A DNA stretch of 64,000 nt from Trifolium pratense (lineage: Eukaryota > Streptophyta > Magnoliopsida > Fabales > Fabaceae). The stretch covers positions 1,557,501 through 1,621,500 of the forward strand of contig NC_060059.1 of NCBI RefSeq assembly GCF_020283565.1, given 5' to 3'. The notes beneath the pieces are model-generated. The model saw only the letters and a program-made list of their open reading frames with translations, ran no database searches and was not told where the DNA came from. Position 1 is the first letter of the stretch. The number at the start of each line of letters is the position of its first letter. The position numbers and the translations under genes are program-made. Below, one piece after another: positions 28,291 through 40,457 of the stretch.

Positions 28291-29860
28291 AAAAATTATT
28301 AATAATATTAATCGTTACAACTCAGTTAAATGAAAATATATATGGATGGAGTTTATAACTTTAACGAAATACACATCTAGCTAAGTGGTATAAATACTTA
28401 ATTCAGATGTTATCGAGTCCACAACATGTTAGCAACAACAAAACATGTAGACCGCTGCGACGCGTGAATAAGACTTGATGAGTTTTGCGTTATGTGATAT
28501 TTATAAATATGTAATGTTGATAAAAAATGTAATTAAAATACTCACCATCTTTAACCTTCAGTCGTGTCATTTCGACGAGCTTTCAGATCCGCAATATCCA
28601 GCGGTTTCAAGTCATTTAAACATTAAAAATAACAATTAATTATGCAAAAACATCACAAAAACCATTTATATTACATTTATGATTTAAATTTTGATTCAAA
28701 TGGTCTAAAACAAAAAACCTAAAATTAAAATTATAAAAAACTTGGAAACGGTTCAGTAAGGAAATGATTCATCAACAAATTTGAACAAACTTGAAAATGG
28801 TTCCGTATTTAAACTCACGTGAAAGAAGAATTCAAGGTGTGTGAATAGTGAGACGACAGATATGAAAATTAGGGTGACGGGATGCTAATTTGTGACTAAG
28901 AGAAATTGAGATTTGGAGATAGTGGGAAGTGAAAGGGTGATTTGGTGGCTTTGGATTTGTTTTACTTTTTTTTGGATTTTATGAGCAGGTTGGAGAAATG
29001 ATGATGGTGATGGGTAAGGACTAAAGAGTGATGTTAGAGATTTATGGGTACAAAAGATGAACATGAAAATCTTAGGTTTAGAGAAGATGAAGATTAAAGA
29101 TTTTGATTTATAAAACAAACTTGTTTAATTAGTTATTTTTATGTTTAAACAAAAAAAATCAAAAAGAGATGTCATCAAATTCACTTGATCAATGAGGGTA
29201 CACGATAGATACACATTAAAATAAGTTAATTTTAATGGTTGCACCTTAGAATTTGTCCTATCTTTAAAGGATAATACTTTTCATATTTAAATAATAATCT
29301 TAGTTGACCTCAAACCATTTGAGTTATCCACCATAACAAAATTTTGTTGATCATATATAATAAATCTCACATTTAAGTTCAATACAATAAATATAATGTT
29401 AAAAAACAAAACTCAAGGCCTTAGTCCACCAAATTAGTGATTTAAGTAGAAAATTTATTATTGATAGATTGTAGAAATTTATTACAATCCATCCGGTATC
29501 TATGTGGCTTACTAATAATCACCGTCATAAACTAGCAATGACTGAATAAACTAAATTGTTCTTCGTGGCTTGTTTAATCACCTCATCCACAATTGCGTTT
29601 CTAAACTCATCACCAAGCTCATTTTCCAACATCTTGACCAGCTTCTCGCGCTTATCGTCCACTATCAGACCAACAGTAAAATTCAACCCTAGTTTCTCTT
29701 TTATGACATCGTTTTCAGCTTTTACGTTCTTCAACTTTTCCAACTCATCCTTCATTGAAGCATTTTCAGCTTGATACTCTTCAATTGTTTTGACACTACT
29801 TGAGCTGCCAACGACTTCTTTACCCTCCCTTTGCTTAAACCTCGACTCCGGCAGCAAATC
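28285..29860 (-). repeat. tandem duplication, copy A (truncated)
   Basis: Direct repeat of 29938-31240. Shared landmarks: AATATTAATCGTTACAACTC, the tRNA-like TAGCTAAGTGGTATAAATAC...TTATCGAGTCC, CGACA...GAAAATTAGGGTGACGGGATG and the coding end. Copy A holds about 280 bp (28535-28810) that copy B lacks. Confidence 0.85.
29525..29857 (-). pseudogene. 5'-truncated paralogue of the AT-hook/coiled-coil gene
   Basis: Residues from FKQREGKEVVGSSSS to the C-terminus correspond to the downstream three-fifths of the neighbouring gene at 30887-31414. The N-terminus with the AT-hook is missing (sequence turns unrelated at about 29845), and about 14 residues between the coiled coil and GLNFTVG are deleted in frame. 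No promoter is retained, so it is probably non-functional, though the frame is open. Confidence 0.75.
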
Positions 29861-29937
29861 AACAATTTAATTGTGTATGTCAAAATAATTAAATTACATA
29901 AACAACAAGCAATCAATTTTAATTCATATAACATTTT

Positions 29938-31240
29938 TAAAAAAATATTAATAATATTAATCGTTACAACTCAGTTAAACGAAAATATATATGGATGGGG
30001 TTTATAACTTTAACGAAATACACATCTAGCCAAGTGGTATAAATACTTAATTCAGATGTTATCGAGTCCGCAACATGTTAGCAACAACAAAACATGTAGA
30101 CCGCTGCGACACGTGAATAAGACTTGATGAGTTTTGCGTTATGTGATATTTATAAACATGTAATGTTGATAAAAAAATGTATGTGTGAATTAGTGAGACG
30201 ACAAATATGAAAATTAGGGTGACGGGATGATAATTTGTGACTAAGAGAAATTGAGATTTGGAGATAGTGGGAAGTGAAAGGGTGATTTGGTGGCTTTAGA
30301 TTTGTTTTACTTTTTTTGGATTTTATGAGAATGCAGTGGGTTGAAGAAATGATGATGGTGATGGTTAAGGACTAAGGAGTGATGTTAGAGATTTATGGGT
30401 ACAAGAGATGAACATGAAAATCTTAGGTTTAGAGAAGATGAAGATTAAAGATTTTGAATTATAAAACAAACTTGTTTAAACAAACTTAGTTATTTTTATG
30501 TTTAAACAAAAAAAAATCAAAAAGAGAATGTCATCAAATTCACTTGATCAATGAGGGTACACAAATGGATACACATTAAAATAAGTCAATTTTAATGATT
30601 GCACCTTAGAATTTGTCCTATCTTTAAAGGATAATACTTTTCATATTTAAATAATAATCTTAGTTGACTTCAAACCATTTGAGTTATCCACCCTAACAAA
30701 ATTTTGTTGATCATATATAATAAATCTCACATTTAAGTTCAATACAATAAATATAATGTTAAAAACCAAAACTTAAGACCTTGGTCTACCAAATTAGTGA
30801 TTTAAGTAGAATAGTAGTAATAAATTTATTATAGGTAGATTGTATAAATTTATTACAATCCATCTAGTATCTATGTGGCGTAACTGTCATAAAGTAGCAG
30901 TGACCGACAAAACTAAATTGTTCTTCATGGCTTGCTTAATCACCTCATTCACAATTGCGTTTCTATACTCATAACCAAGCTCATTTTCCAACATCTTGAC
31001 CAGCTTCTCGCGCTTATCGTCCACTATCACGCCAACAGTAAAATTCAATCCATCTCTATCAACACCTTTTGTCTTCCTTAAAGTTTCTAGTTCCTCTTTT
31101 ATGGCATCGTTTTCAACTTTTACGTTCTTCAACTTTTCCAATTCATCCTTCATTGAAGCATTTTCAGCTTGATACTCTTCAATTGTTTTGACACTACTTG
31201 AGCTGCCAACGACTTCTTTACCCTCCCTTTGCTTAAATAC
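29938..31240 (-). repeat. tandem duplication, copy B
   Basis: Direct repeat partner of 28285-29860, same order and orientation, with scattered substitutions and a deletion near 30178. It continues into the complete gene. Confidence 0.83.
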
Positions 31241-31414
31241 TCCGGCAGCTTCCGTGGCAGGAGTTTCGGAAACCTCGACTATTTCCACGGCAGGAGGAGT
31301 CACAGATCTCTGAGCACGGCGGGGTCTCCCACGGGCACGCGGAATCGGAGGAAGAGTTGGTTCTCCAAACTCCCGACCACTTCTTTTTGTCCGAGCTCCT
31401 TCAGGATTTTCCAT
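30887..31414 (-). CDS. AT-hook and coiled-coil protein, function unknown
   Basis: Single exon of 175 aa starting MENPEGARTKRSGREFGEPT. The N-terminus is basic and contains RARGRPRRAQR (residues 26-36), a canonical GRP-core AT-hook for binding the minor groove of AT-rich DNA. After a Pro/Val/Glu linker, residues about 77-117 (EEYQAENASMKDELEKLKNV onwards) have strong heptad character, then a conserved-looking tail (DDKREKLVKMLENELG). The ATG at 31414 was chosen because the AT-hook follows directly; the frame extends upstream to 31510 but that part looks non-coding. A TATA-like CTATATATTA lies about 220 bp upstream and a (GA)n tract in the leader. I do not recognise a named family; nuclear localisation is an inference. 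Confidence 0.65.
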   Translation of the reverse strand: MENPEGARTKRSGREFGEPTLPPIPRARGRPRRAQRSVTPPAVEIVEVSETPATEAAGVFKQREGKEVVGSSSSVKTIEEYQAENASMKDELEKLKNVKVENDAIKEELETLRKTKGVDRDGLNFTVGVIVDDKREKLVKMLENELGYEYRNAIVNEVIKQAMKNNLVLSVTATL

Positions 31415-31560
31415 CTGCAATGAATGAACAACAACAAAAAATGATGAACAAATGTTAATAAAAAACATAATCCAATCATTCTGATTTGAAAAACGATACA
31501 TCAACAGCATTATACAAAAGAAAAATCACTGTAACAGAGAAAAGCAAAGCTTTTGAAGAG

Positions 31561-31590
31561 TGGAGAGAGAGAGAGAGAGAGAGAGAGAAA
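31561..31590. repeat. (GA)n microsatellite in the leader of the AT-hook gene
   Basis: GAGAGAGAGAGAGAGAGAGA-type tract, read as (TC)n on the transcribed side, a common motif in plant 5' leaders. Confidence 0.9.
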
Positions 31591-31628
31591 TTGGATCCAA
31601 TGATGAGTGAAAGGGGTTGAGGAAGTTT

Positions 31629-31638
31629 AATATATAGC
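31629..31638 (-). promoter_or_regulatory. TATA-like box of the AT-hook gene
   Basis: CTATATATTA on the minus strand, about 40 bp upstream of the (TC)n leader tract. Position suits a transcription start near 31600. Confidence 0.55.
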
Positions 31639-31957
31639 GGACATAGAGTGTGGGTGTGAGGTAATACAGATTTTTATTGTTATTTAAAAATTATTTACAA
31701 TTTAAATATAATATTATATATTTTTTTTTTAAAAAATTATGTTTTTTACAAGGGGTGCTTTTTCATTATTTGCCTAGGACCTCTCAATAGTCGGAGACGG
31801 CCCTGGTCATCATCATAACTTTGTCTACAGGTTTTTGGAGTTGATTCTTTAAAACAATACAACTAATAATTGATCGTAAGACGTGTCTACAATTTATTGC
31901 ATAAATCTTGTGAGATTTATTAAACAATGTCACCGTTGTATTGTTTTCATCATATTG

Positions 31958-32281
31958 CTTAGCGCCCACAGTTTGCTTAGCGCACCCCCATATTGCTTAG
32001 CGCACCCCCAGATTGCTTATCGTGCCCCCCAGTTTACTTAGACCCCCAAATTGCTATGCGTGCCTCCTAGTTTACAACCCTCTAAAATCATTCGACAGTA
32101 AAAATGTTTTGACATTATAAATACATCTAATGTGAAACCATTACACAACAAAAATGGTTTTGGGGACGCACGCGAGAATATTTGGGGGGTGCGTGAGAAA
32201 AAAATTGGCGGCGTGCGAGAAAATATGAGGGTGCGCTAAGTATATGGGGGCGCTAAGCAATATGGGGGTGCGTTAAGCAAT
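31958..32281. mobile_element. foldback element built from TTGCTTAGCGCACCCCCA repeats
   Basis: The left side has about five tandem degenerate copies of a roughly 22-nt motif (TTGCTTAGCGCACCCCCA). The right side has inverted copies (GGGGGTGCGTTAAGCAA, GGGGGCGCTAAGCAA, GAGGGTGCGCTAAG). The middle includes GTGAAACCATTACACAAC...AATGGTTTTGG, a distant relative of the minisatellite palindrome at 22-27 kb. A fragment of the same family (TTCTTAGCGCATCCC) lies near 19065. No coding capacity. Confidence 0.78.
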
Positions 32282-32588
32282 TTTCATTATTTATGCACCA
32301 TAACCACTCCCCCATTAGTGTGAAGACCAGATTTTGAGTTTGTGAAAAGTAATTTAGGAAATTTATTTGATATAAAATTATAGATAATTTAAACTTGTAA
32401 ATATATTTTTGGATTCCGTGCATCATAAAAATAAAAAAATTGATGTGAATATATAGTTTTTTTTTTATTTTTTTATTTTGTGAATATATAATTTGATTTG
32501 TATCGAATAACTATAAAATTACGAGACTCATAAGGATAAAAAAGTAAATTAATTTTAAAATCTCTCCTCACTCATCTTGAACCAAACA

Positions 32589-33034
32589 TATATTCTATCT
32601 GGTCATTTTTATAAGGGACACTTTGAAAAAAAAAATCACATAAACTAAGAAAATATATTGTAAATTTTTTTTTTTTTTGGTAAATCAAAGGTATCCTCCG
32701 CGAGCAACTGCGGAGACTAATCCCCTCGAGGTAACTGAGATCCATTTAAGGAGTTGACCTCTCCCAACAAATGCTTCTCCATGCGCACTAGTCGGTAAAT
32801 AATTTTTTTCATTTAATATTCTTATAAATTTAAACATATTTCATATATATCCTTATTTAATTACTCTTAATTCAACTAATTTACTTTTTTTTTTTAATAT
32901 TATCTTTCATAATAAATAAGAGTATAAGTGAAATGAAACATTTAAAACATTTAAAATTTGGTCAAAGTTTCTTATAAAAATGACCAATTTTTTTCCTTAA
33001 AGTGTTCTTTATAAAAAGGACCGAAGAGAGTATA
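32589..33034. mobile_element. Stowaway-like MITE
   Basis: Left TATATTCTATCTGGTCATTT(TTATAAGGGACACTTTG) is mirrored by right (AAGTGTTCTTTATAAAAAGG)ACCGAAGAGAGTATATA, with TA at both borders, as in Stowaway/Tc1-mariner MITEs. It is longer than usual because another element is nested in it. Confidence 0.78.
32670..32796 (-). mobile_element. SINE-like insertion nested in the Stowaway-like MITE
   Basis: A run of T at 32670-32687 reads as a poly(A) tail on the minus strand. The body contains GAACTCC-type and CTCGCGGAGGATACC motifs. Short GTAAAT repeats on both sides may be the target duplication. Pol III boxes are not clear, so the class is tentative. Confidence 0.5.
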
Positions 33035-33460
33035 TAACAATAAAAGTCCTAAAATGCCCTTATCTAAAAAATTGACACGTATCAAAGTAAAATAAGGGCA
33101 TGTTTGGATTAACTTATTTTTAAGTTTATACAAACAGCTTATGCAATATAAATTAAGTTTTATGCTATTTTATAAGTTCACATTAGTGAAAATTGTATTT
33201 TTATAAGCTATTTTATCATAAACCACATTGACAAACTTATAATAATACATAAAATTTGCATAAACTGTTTGCATAAACTCAAAAATAAACTAATCCAAAC
33301 GAGGCTAAATTTAAAAATATTAAGAAATAAAAAATGCATCTTGTGGACCAGAATAAACAACGGTAGAGTGCAGTTGGCGCGCACTAAAGTCAGAGAAGCT
33401 GCCTCCGTCGTCCTCGCAGTGCACCGCGACTGAGTTCACTTCTCTGACACACACATTGAA

Positions 33461-36400
33461 ATGATGAAAGATTTTACTTCAAACGAATCTCTATGCTCTA
33501 AGCTTTCTATGGACGAGGTAATTCCCATTGCTATCTTCTTTATTACAAAACTATATTTAATTTCTATAATTTCATTTCAACCTTTTTAATCTTCTATTTC
33601 ATTGCATGCAAAATTTATTTGCTAACCCTATTAACTTCCATTTGTAGATACTTGAATTGGAACGAATATACAATGATGTGGGACAAAAATCACTTGATCA
33701 CAATTTCTGCATGGATATTGCTACAAGTTTTAGGTAAATCCATAATCACAATTAAATAGGAGTACTATGGCCCTGTTATTTTACCATTTTTTTAGCATAA
33801 GTAATTTAAGTTAATTTCACAAGCTATTTTGGAGAGCTTATGGAAATAAGCTGATGAACATGTCATAAGATGTTTTCATAAGTTCTCCCGAAAAGTGTCA
33901 AGAGTGTCTGTCTAACTATGCTGGTAAATAAGCTCAAATCTACTATGCATATGTACGGTAGCCTTACTCGATACGGGTATGAAATACGGAAAATTTTAAA
34001 AAGCGAAGGTACAGGTACAATAATATAAAATATAAAAAATATTTCTTTTGAGTGAACTACTACAATCATGCTTTAGAGATTTACGTTTTATGTCCACCAT
34101 CGATAATGTTTTCATCAAAATCAAAAGAGAGAATTTAAATGCAATAAAAAATCTAAATATTTTCCGCTATTTTCCCTTTGCCGACACGTTTTTGCCATAT
34201 TCACAATGGCGAATCAACCAAACAAAAATGGAAAAAGAATTATATGTATGGTACCAGTACCATAAGTGTACCGGTACCATACATGGTACAGGTACTTCAC
34301 CATTTTAGGAAGTGGGAAGTGGTTTGTAGACCGAAAAGTTGCGGAGGCCTTGGAGTGAGAGATATAAGGGCGGTGAATATTAGTTTGTTAACTAAGTGGC
34401 GATGGAGGCTCCTCTCTAATGATTTGTGTATGTGGAAGGAGGTAATTAGAGGAAAATATGGTGATGCGGTGATAGGAAGGGTGGCGCTGGGTGAGGATTG
34501 CAAACCTTGGTTCTCTTCGACTTGGTGGAGAGATATCTGCTCTATTGGGACTAATTTGGAAACAAATTGGTTCTTAGATGAGGTTGTGAAAAAAATGGGT
34601 AATGGAGCTCAAACGAGTTTTTGGAAGGATAAGTGGATTGGTGATGTATCGTTTTATGACAAATTCCCGAGACTTTACTCGATCTCTACCCAAAAAGAAG
34701 ACTTAGTTGCAGTTCTATGCAACCGAGATGGAGAGGTAAGATGGAATCTTCAGTTGCAAAGAAGGCTGTTTGTGTGGGAAAGTAATCAGCTGGATGAGCT
34801 CCTCACAATCATAAATCCCGTTATTTTGTCTGGCATGGAGGATCAATGGGGCTGGAAAGCTGAAAAGGGAGGTTTGTTTACCGTAAAATCTACGTATGTG
34901 CTTCTGGTAAAACAGTTCCTAGGAGAGACGTCACTAACTCGGGAAGAGACGACGGCTTTCAAAGCAATTTGGAAAAGTCCGGCGCCGTCTAAGATTGTGG
35001 GCTTCGCGTGGTTGGCTCTTCATAATAGGATTCCACAAGAGATAACCTCTTTCGCAGACGGGGAGCTTAATTGAGTTCTTTGCGGGAATGAGGTAGAAAC
35101 TGCGGTCCATTTATTGATATACTGTGATTTTGCGGTTATGGTTTGGCGCAGTGTGTTCAGTTGGATAGGCTTGGATTTTTCTCTTCCACACAATTTGATA
35201 TCTCTGTTGAATTTTTTTGCCTATTACCCAGGCAGAAAACAGCTGCGCAAAGGGTTGATAATGATATGGAATGCAGTCATTTGGACTCTGGATGCATAGA
35301 AACACGATTGTGTTTGAGAATGGAGTTAGAGATGTAGCAGGATTAGTGGCAGAGGTTAAGATTACATCCTGGAAATGGTGAATTAAGAGGTCACATACTC
35401 CTCCATGTATGTTCTATGAATGGAATCAGGACCCATTGATTTGTATCTCATGCCTTGTTGGCTCACTTGGACTTGGACGCAGCTGAATACGGGGGGGGGG
35501 GTTGTATTTTGGTTTGATTTTCCAAGGCTTTTATTGAAACCAGTTTTTTCATCTGTTTTTTTGTAAATTTTCCTGTGATGTCTGTTGCACATCTTCTGCA
35601 TAGATTTTCACCTTTCAATAATATTTTGCCTATTTTTTTTTAAAAAAGGAGTACACATGCTTCCAGGGCTCAAATAAGTCAATCCAAACATGCCCTATGT
35701 GTTCTGTTTATTATGATATAGCATACATGACCTATTTGTTTGGATTTTGCAGCTCTTCATCAAACAGTGTTGGTAAAAATTCTTTATCATGGGAACAGGT
35801 TGTTAAAATTACTTTATCATTTTTGACAGTTTTGGAGTGTATGGATAGTAGCATGTTATAATGATGTATTGGTTATAATGGGTTTCAGGTGCAGCAGTGG
35901 TTCCAAAATAAACATAGAGAGTCAAAGGGTCAGTTTGCTTCATCACCTGAGGGCCTGGACCTATTTGTTGATCTTTCGGACAAATCTTCGAAAAAGGGAC
36001 ATAAAAGCTCTCCAAAACCAAAAGGTTTTCCTTTTTTTCCTCTTAGATTTTAATGTTGCTATGAATTCAAAAAAGGAAGAAAGAACTAAATCACTGGAAC
36101 ACGTGATCATTTTAGTTATCTGCGACTGTGACCTTTATTGTGTTGTCATTACTAGGCATTCATTTGCTTTGGGTCAAATGCTGTTAGTTCCGACAAAGAT
36201 GATATGCAGGAACAAAATGGTAAAACTTGAAAGAAAAAAAAAACTAAAGAGTGTGAAAGGAGACTGAAAATGTTCATAATGAATTGCTTTTCTATGCACT
36301 CATCACAAGTTATGTTTATAGGCACCATAGGTGGGTACAAGGCCAATAAGTTTTAAATAAACTTATAACATGATTACTTATACTCACTTCCCAACGATTC

Positions 36401-39033
36401 ATTGAATTCACTCTATCTCTCTACATACAATCATTATAATTGATACAAAAGTAATATTACAATAAATGCAACAATTGATGGCTGAGAAACGGTCCCTTAG
36501 CCTGCTTGGCTACACCATTGAATCATATGTACAGTGTACTAATACCTTGGAAATGTTGTCATTGAACCTTCTTTGAACCAATGAAACGACTTCCGAGTAA
36601 ACTGTTAAACGTCTTGCAGATAATGTTATCAGGCTCAGATCGATTGTCAACTCGGTAAATGTACTGTGATTATTGGTCTAACCAGTGAGTCAGCGGTCAA
36701 ACCACATGAAGTAGCATATGTTAAATTCCCCAATTCTATATTGACCGTAGTTATAAATAATTTATGGCTTATATCAATATCATCCTAACGTTATGGACTT
36801 GTGGTGAATTGTTTTTTTGGAAGCAAGGCGAACAGTGTTCAAATCTAAAATGAGGCAATTTGTTACTTTAGAAGAAGTGTTGTCCTCACAGTAGCAAACA
36901 TGAAACCTATACGTATCGAACCCGGTCCTTTCCTTTCATTGCATGAGATTGCTTAACCACTGCTACAGACAATATTTGTTTTATACACGACAAATATAAT
37001 ATATATATAACCATATGATTGATTGATCGATAGTAGTATGTATAACTATTAAGAAAACAAATTGGGGTGGTGTGGCTCTCCTTGTCCCAACAAAACTCCG
37101 CCCCTGATTGAAGATGATATTGGTTTTACCTCAAATCAAGTAACAACAATATTGTACATGTTCTGACTAAAATTGCTCTAATGATTCTTAATTTCTGTTG
37201 ATGGAAATATAATTAATGATCATCTGCAGTTGTTATACTTAATCATGTTTTTTTTTTTTTTTTTTTTTTGTTGATAAAATAATCATGTTTTCTTTTAATT
37301 TGAGAGAGAAGGGGTTTTTCTGCTATTTACTGTTCTGTGATTTCTGGTTTTTAACACGCGTAGGTATTCAAGCTGCAGATCTGTCAGAAATGGTATTTGA
37401 AGCAATATCTATAAAAGACAATGCATGGTGAGGAATAAACTTCTGATTAAGCTGCAACTCTATTTTGAGTTTATGCATATTGTGCATTTTGACATTTTAA
37501 AATATAATGAGAATCATTAGAGATGGTCTGATTTTTGTTTGTGGCATTGCAGTCAGAACAAGAATACAAGATTAAAGATTATGTGCCCCCTCACCCCCCG
37601 CCAAATAACCCTAAACCCCTCTCCCGTTCACACAACCATTAAGCCTTTATTGTTAGTTAGTCAAATACTGTCCCACCATTTGATACTTTTTTATTTTCCA
37701 ATTACAGGCATGACGTTGCAATGTTTCTGAACTATAGAGTGCTATGCACAGGCGAACTTGTAAGATTCTTTTATCTTTTGGGTTGTTAAGAAACTGAGTC
37801 GTTGTTTTGAATTTCTAATTAATAAAGCAATAGTCCTTTTCATGCCTGCAATGCTTTCTTTATTTTACTTAAAATACCCATCTTTATATGTACTTCTTTT
37901 CACACTAAATTCGCAAGTTATTTGATGCCTGAAATTTAGTTTTCATTTTAGCGAGACATTCTGTTCCAATATGATTTTCAATATTGTGTAATCTAAATAA
38001 TTGCATGCTCTTATTTGTTATATTTCCATTCATTGAAGTTTTTTGGAAATGTCAGTAGAATTACTCTGCAACCTATTTTTGTATACCTGTGAACGGTGTA
38101 AGTTATCCTGCTGTCTTATGATGGCTGTTCTGACTTAGAGGATGCTCTTTTGGTATATTATGGACAATCAATTGAAGTTAATGTATCTTGTGACATATGA
38201 TTTAAGGAAGTTCGTGTACGCTATCATGGATTCGGTAAGGATGAAGATGAATGGATTAACGTGAAAGACGGGGTGCGGCAAAGATCCATCCCATTGGAAG
38301 CTTCAGAGTGTCACAAGGTGAAGGAAGGACATCTTGTACTATGTTTCCTGGTAATGGATTCCAGCCTTTTTTATTGTACTTACATAAACATAATGTGTCC
38401 AGTGTGCACATGATTGACGCTTTGTTTGTGTACACGTCAAATCCTTTTTGCACACACTGCAAGACATGAACAAAGATGAGAGCAAAATTTCTTGTGTTGG
38501 TAAAACACACGTTTGAGGTGGTTTCGACGCAAAATTTCTTGCAAAATCATGTGACTTGTGTCCAACATATCAAACCCAAATGGAATATTTTGTTTTTCGT
38601 TCTGCTTTTAACAAATCCATAAATTCCCTAACCATTGATACTCTTTTGACCCTTCATTGGTTTCTCACAGGAAAGATCTGATTATGCCCTTTATTGTGAT
38701 GCTCGTGTTTTGAAAATCGAGAGGAGGGTACATGATAGCAAAGAATGTAGCTGCATCTTCACTGTCCGGTTTTACCATGACAAGTCTGAGGTGATATTTG
38801 ATATATTTGCTTCATTTTAACAAAAACCATTCCATGTCATGTCATCAACATTCTTGCTATCATCTTTGGTAGTTGTTAGGTAGATCCTCAGATGTTACCT
38901 TTGCCTGATGTATTTCGTTTGTCTTTGGCAGGAAGAAGTTCGTTGGGACGGTATATGTTGTAGGCCAACACAAGAAGAAGCTGAGGCCCCCTTAGAAGCT
39001 TTCCTGAACCCCATAGAGACCTTGTGGGGATAG
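33461..39033 (+). CDS. SHH1: SAWADEE homeodomain protein (SHH1/DTF1 type)
   Basis: Homologue of Arabidopsis SHH1, the chromatin reader that binds H3K9-methylated, K4-unmethylated histone tails and brings RNA polymerase IV to targets for siRNA-directed DNA methylation. Exons 33461-33517, 33648-33733, 35753-35798, 35889-36024, 37364-37427, 37708-37759, 38207-38350, 38671-38790, 38932-39033 join in phase to 268 aa, close to the Arabidopsis length. The homeodomain is divergent and split over exons 1-4, with recognition helix VQQWFQNKH at residues 64-72. The SAWADEE domain covers about 118-254, with [19 protein letters not shown] and Cys/His residues ([13 protein letters not shown]) that bind zinc in the family. 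Intron 2 (2.0 kb) contains a dead LINE in the same orientation and intron 4 a SINE-like element. SHH2 is the alternative paralogue; the short C-terminus favours SHH1. Confidence 0.9.
34310..35640 (+). mobile_element. 5'-truncated LINE, zf-RVT end, in SHH1 intron 2
   Basis: The reading frame from about 34310 to 35074 encodes the end of a plant L1-type ORF2 ([61 protein letters not shown]). It continues after a TGA at 35072 as [17 protein letters not shown], the zf-RVT zinc-finger region. A frameshift follows near 35286 ([16 protein letters not shown]) and a further stop at about 35380. The 3' end is AT-rich with a T/A run at about 35630-35646. The reverse transcriptase and endonuclease are absent, so it is immobile. 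Confidence 0.88.
36810..36975 (-). mobile_element. tRNA-derived SINE in SHH1 intron 4
   Basis: On the minus strand: TAGCAGTGGTTAAGCAATCT (A-box-like), then GGACCGGGTTCGATAC (B-box GGTTCGATAC), a body of about 90 nt, and an A-run (CCAAAAAAAC). This is the classic layout of a plant SINE. Confidence 0.68.
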
Positions 39034-40457
39034 AAGTTACAAATTTTTGTTTTGTATTTCCCTTGTTTTTCTTTTTAGGAACTGTTTTTTTTTTTTTTTT
39101 TAACAAACTTGTATTTCTTGTTCGTTACCATGTGAATAAGTGTATGTTTGGTTTCTGCGGTGACTAAATTTGACTTTGGTAAAATTGATTTTAATTAAAA
39201 GTAAGTTGAATTGGATTGATTTATGTTGCATGAATTCTCATAAAATTGATTTTTATCGATGTCGTTTGGATAGATTGGACTTTTAAAGAGTGTTGTGATT
39301 TATTTTGCAAAAACAACAACAAACCAAATGCACAAAAGATGCTCTTAAAAGGAATCCCCTTATTTTAAATGACAGGTGACAACATAACAACAACAATCTT
39401 TTAGGTGGTTGTTGTTGTTTTTGCAAATTCCATGTAATTCTCTCTCTCTTTTCATCTCTCCATCTCGGTTTCTCTCCCCCCTCTCCCATTTTCTATTCTA
39501 CACGACTGAGACATTCTCTCTCTATGATGGCTCCATCATCAAAAAATAGTGTTCATTATATATTATTATTTTTAATGAACAGTAGCATACTTTGATCTCA
39601 TTTATATTCTCAAGCTTATGACGAACAACTCTCAACGTATTCTTATAGAAAAAAATACTTGTTTTTTCATTAGTTGCGGATCAAAATAATGAAAAAACGA
39701 TATTCAAAAGGGAACAGATGAAGTATTAATTTTTGTAAGAAATTGTTTCCGTTTTATTTGAATGTATCATGAAATATAACAATGAAAGGAGTATTTGAAA
39801 TCGAAAATATAAAAATAACAATCACCAAACAACTTTAGCTTTATTTCTAAAGCTTTCAATTTTAATTTTAAGCTTAAAGCAATAGACTTGTTAGACAAGA
39901 AATAACTTTATGATGGTGGAAGGTTTTTTTTTTCACAATGGAAGGCTTTTTTTTTATAAATAATAATGATGAAAGTGAAGATCGACGAGGTTTGAAATTT
40001 CTGGAATGAACTAATGATAGTTGAAAGCCAAACCAGGAAGATGCAAAACTTTAAGCTTCATTTCCAAATCAGTAGTAGTTATCTTGTACAAATAGCAGTT
40101 TCATACCTGAAACATCAAGGGATAACAATCAATGAATTGAACCAAAGAAACTTGAAACAAGCACTTGGGATACAAACTCATAACTAAGGAAGAATAATAA
40201 ATTAGTACAAAGTTTAAAGTATATCATTTAACTTGTACTACAACTCAGAGGACATTCTCAACCACAATACCAACACTAATAGTGCAAATACATTAAAAAT
40301 TGATGTCTGCACTCGGGCAACTAAACAAATGCCTTTAAAATCGATGATGTCTCAGCGAGCTGCTTCGACATATAACACCGAACATAATGATAACATAATT
40401 ACATAATAAAGCACCCCCTAATGAACAAATATCACCCTAACTAATACTAGTACAACT
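39034..40457. other. intergenic between convergent SHH1 and DUF632 genes
   Basis: Contains the 3' flank of SHH1, dispersed AT-rich repeat fragments (AAAATTGATTTTAATTAAAAG near 39180) and, from about 40155, the left end of the segmental duplication shared with 60478 onwards. No gene recognised. Confidence 0.55.

Noticed and set aside
31740..31805. Possible hAT transposon end (GGAGACGGCCCTG)
   Set aside because: Only one end-like sequence was seen and no matching CAGGGCCG terminus or 8-bp duplication was found.
36156..36219. Possible extra SHH1 exon (AG...AATG|GTAAAA)
   Set aside because: Its phase does not fit the preceding exon and leads to a stop; joining exon 4 directly to 37364 keeps the frame and family spacing.
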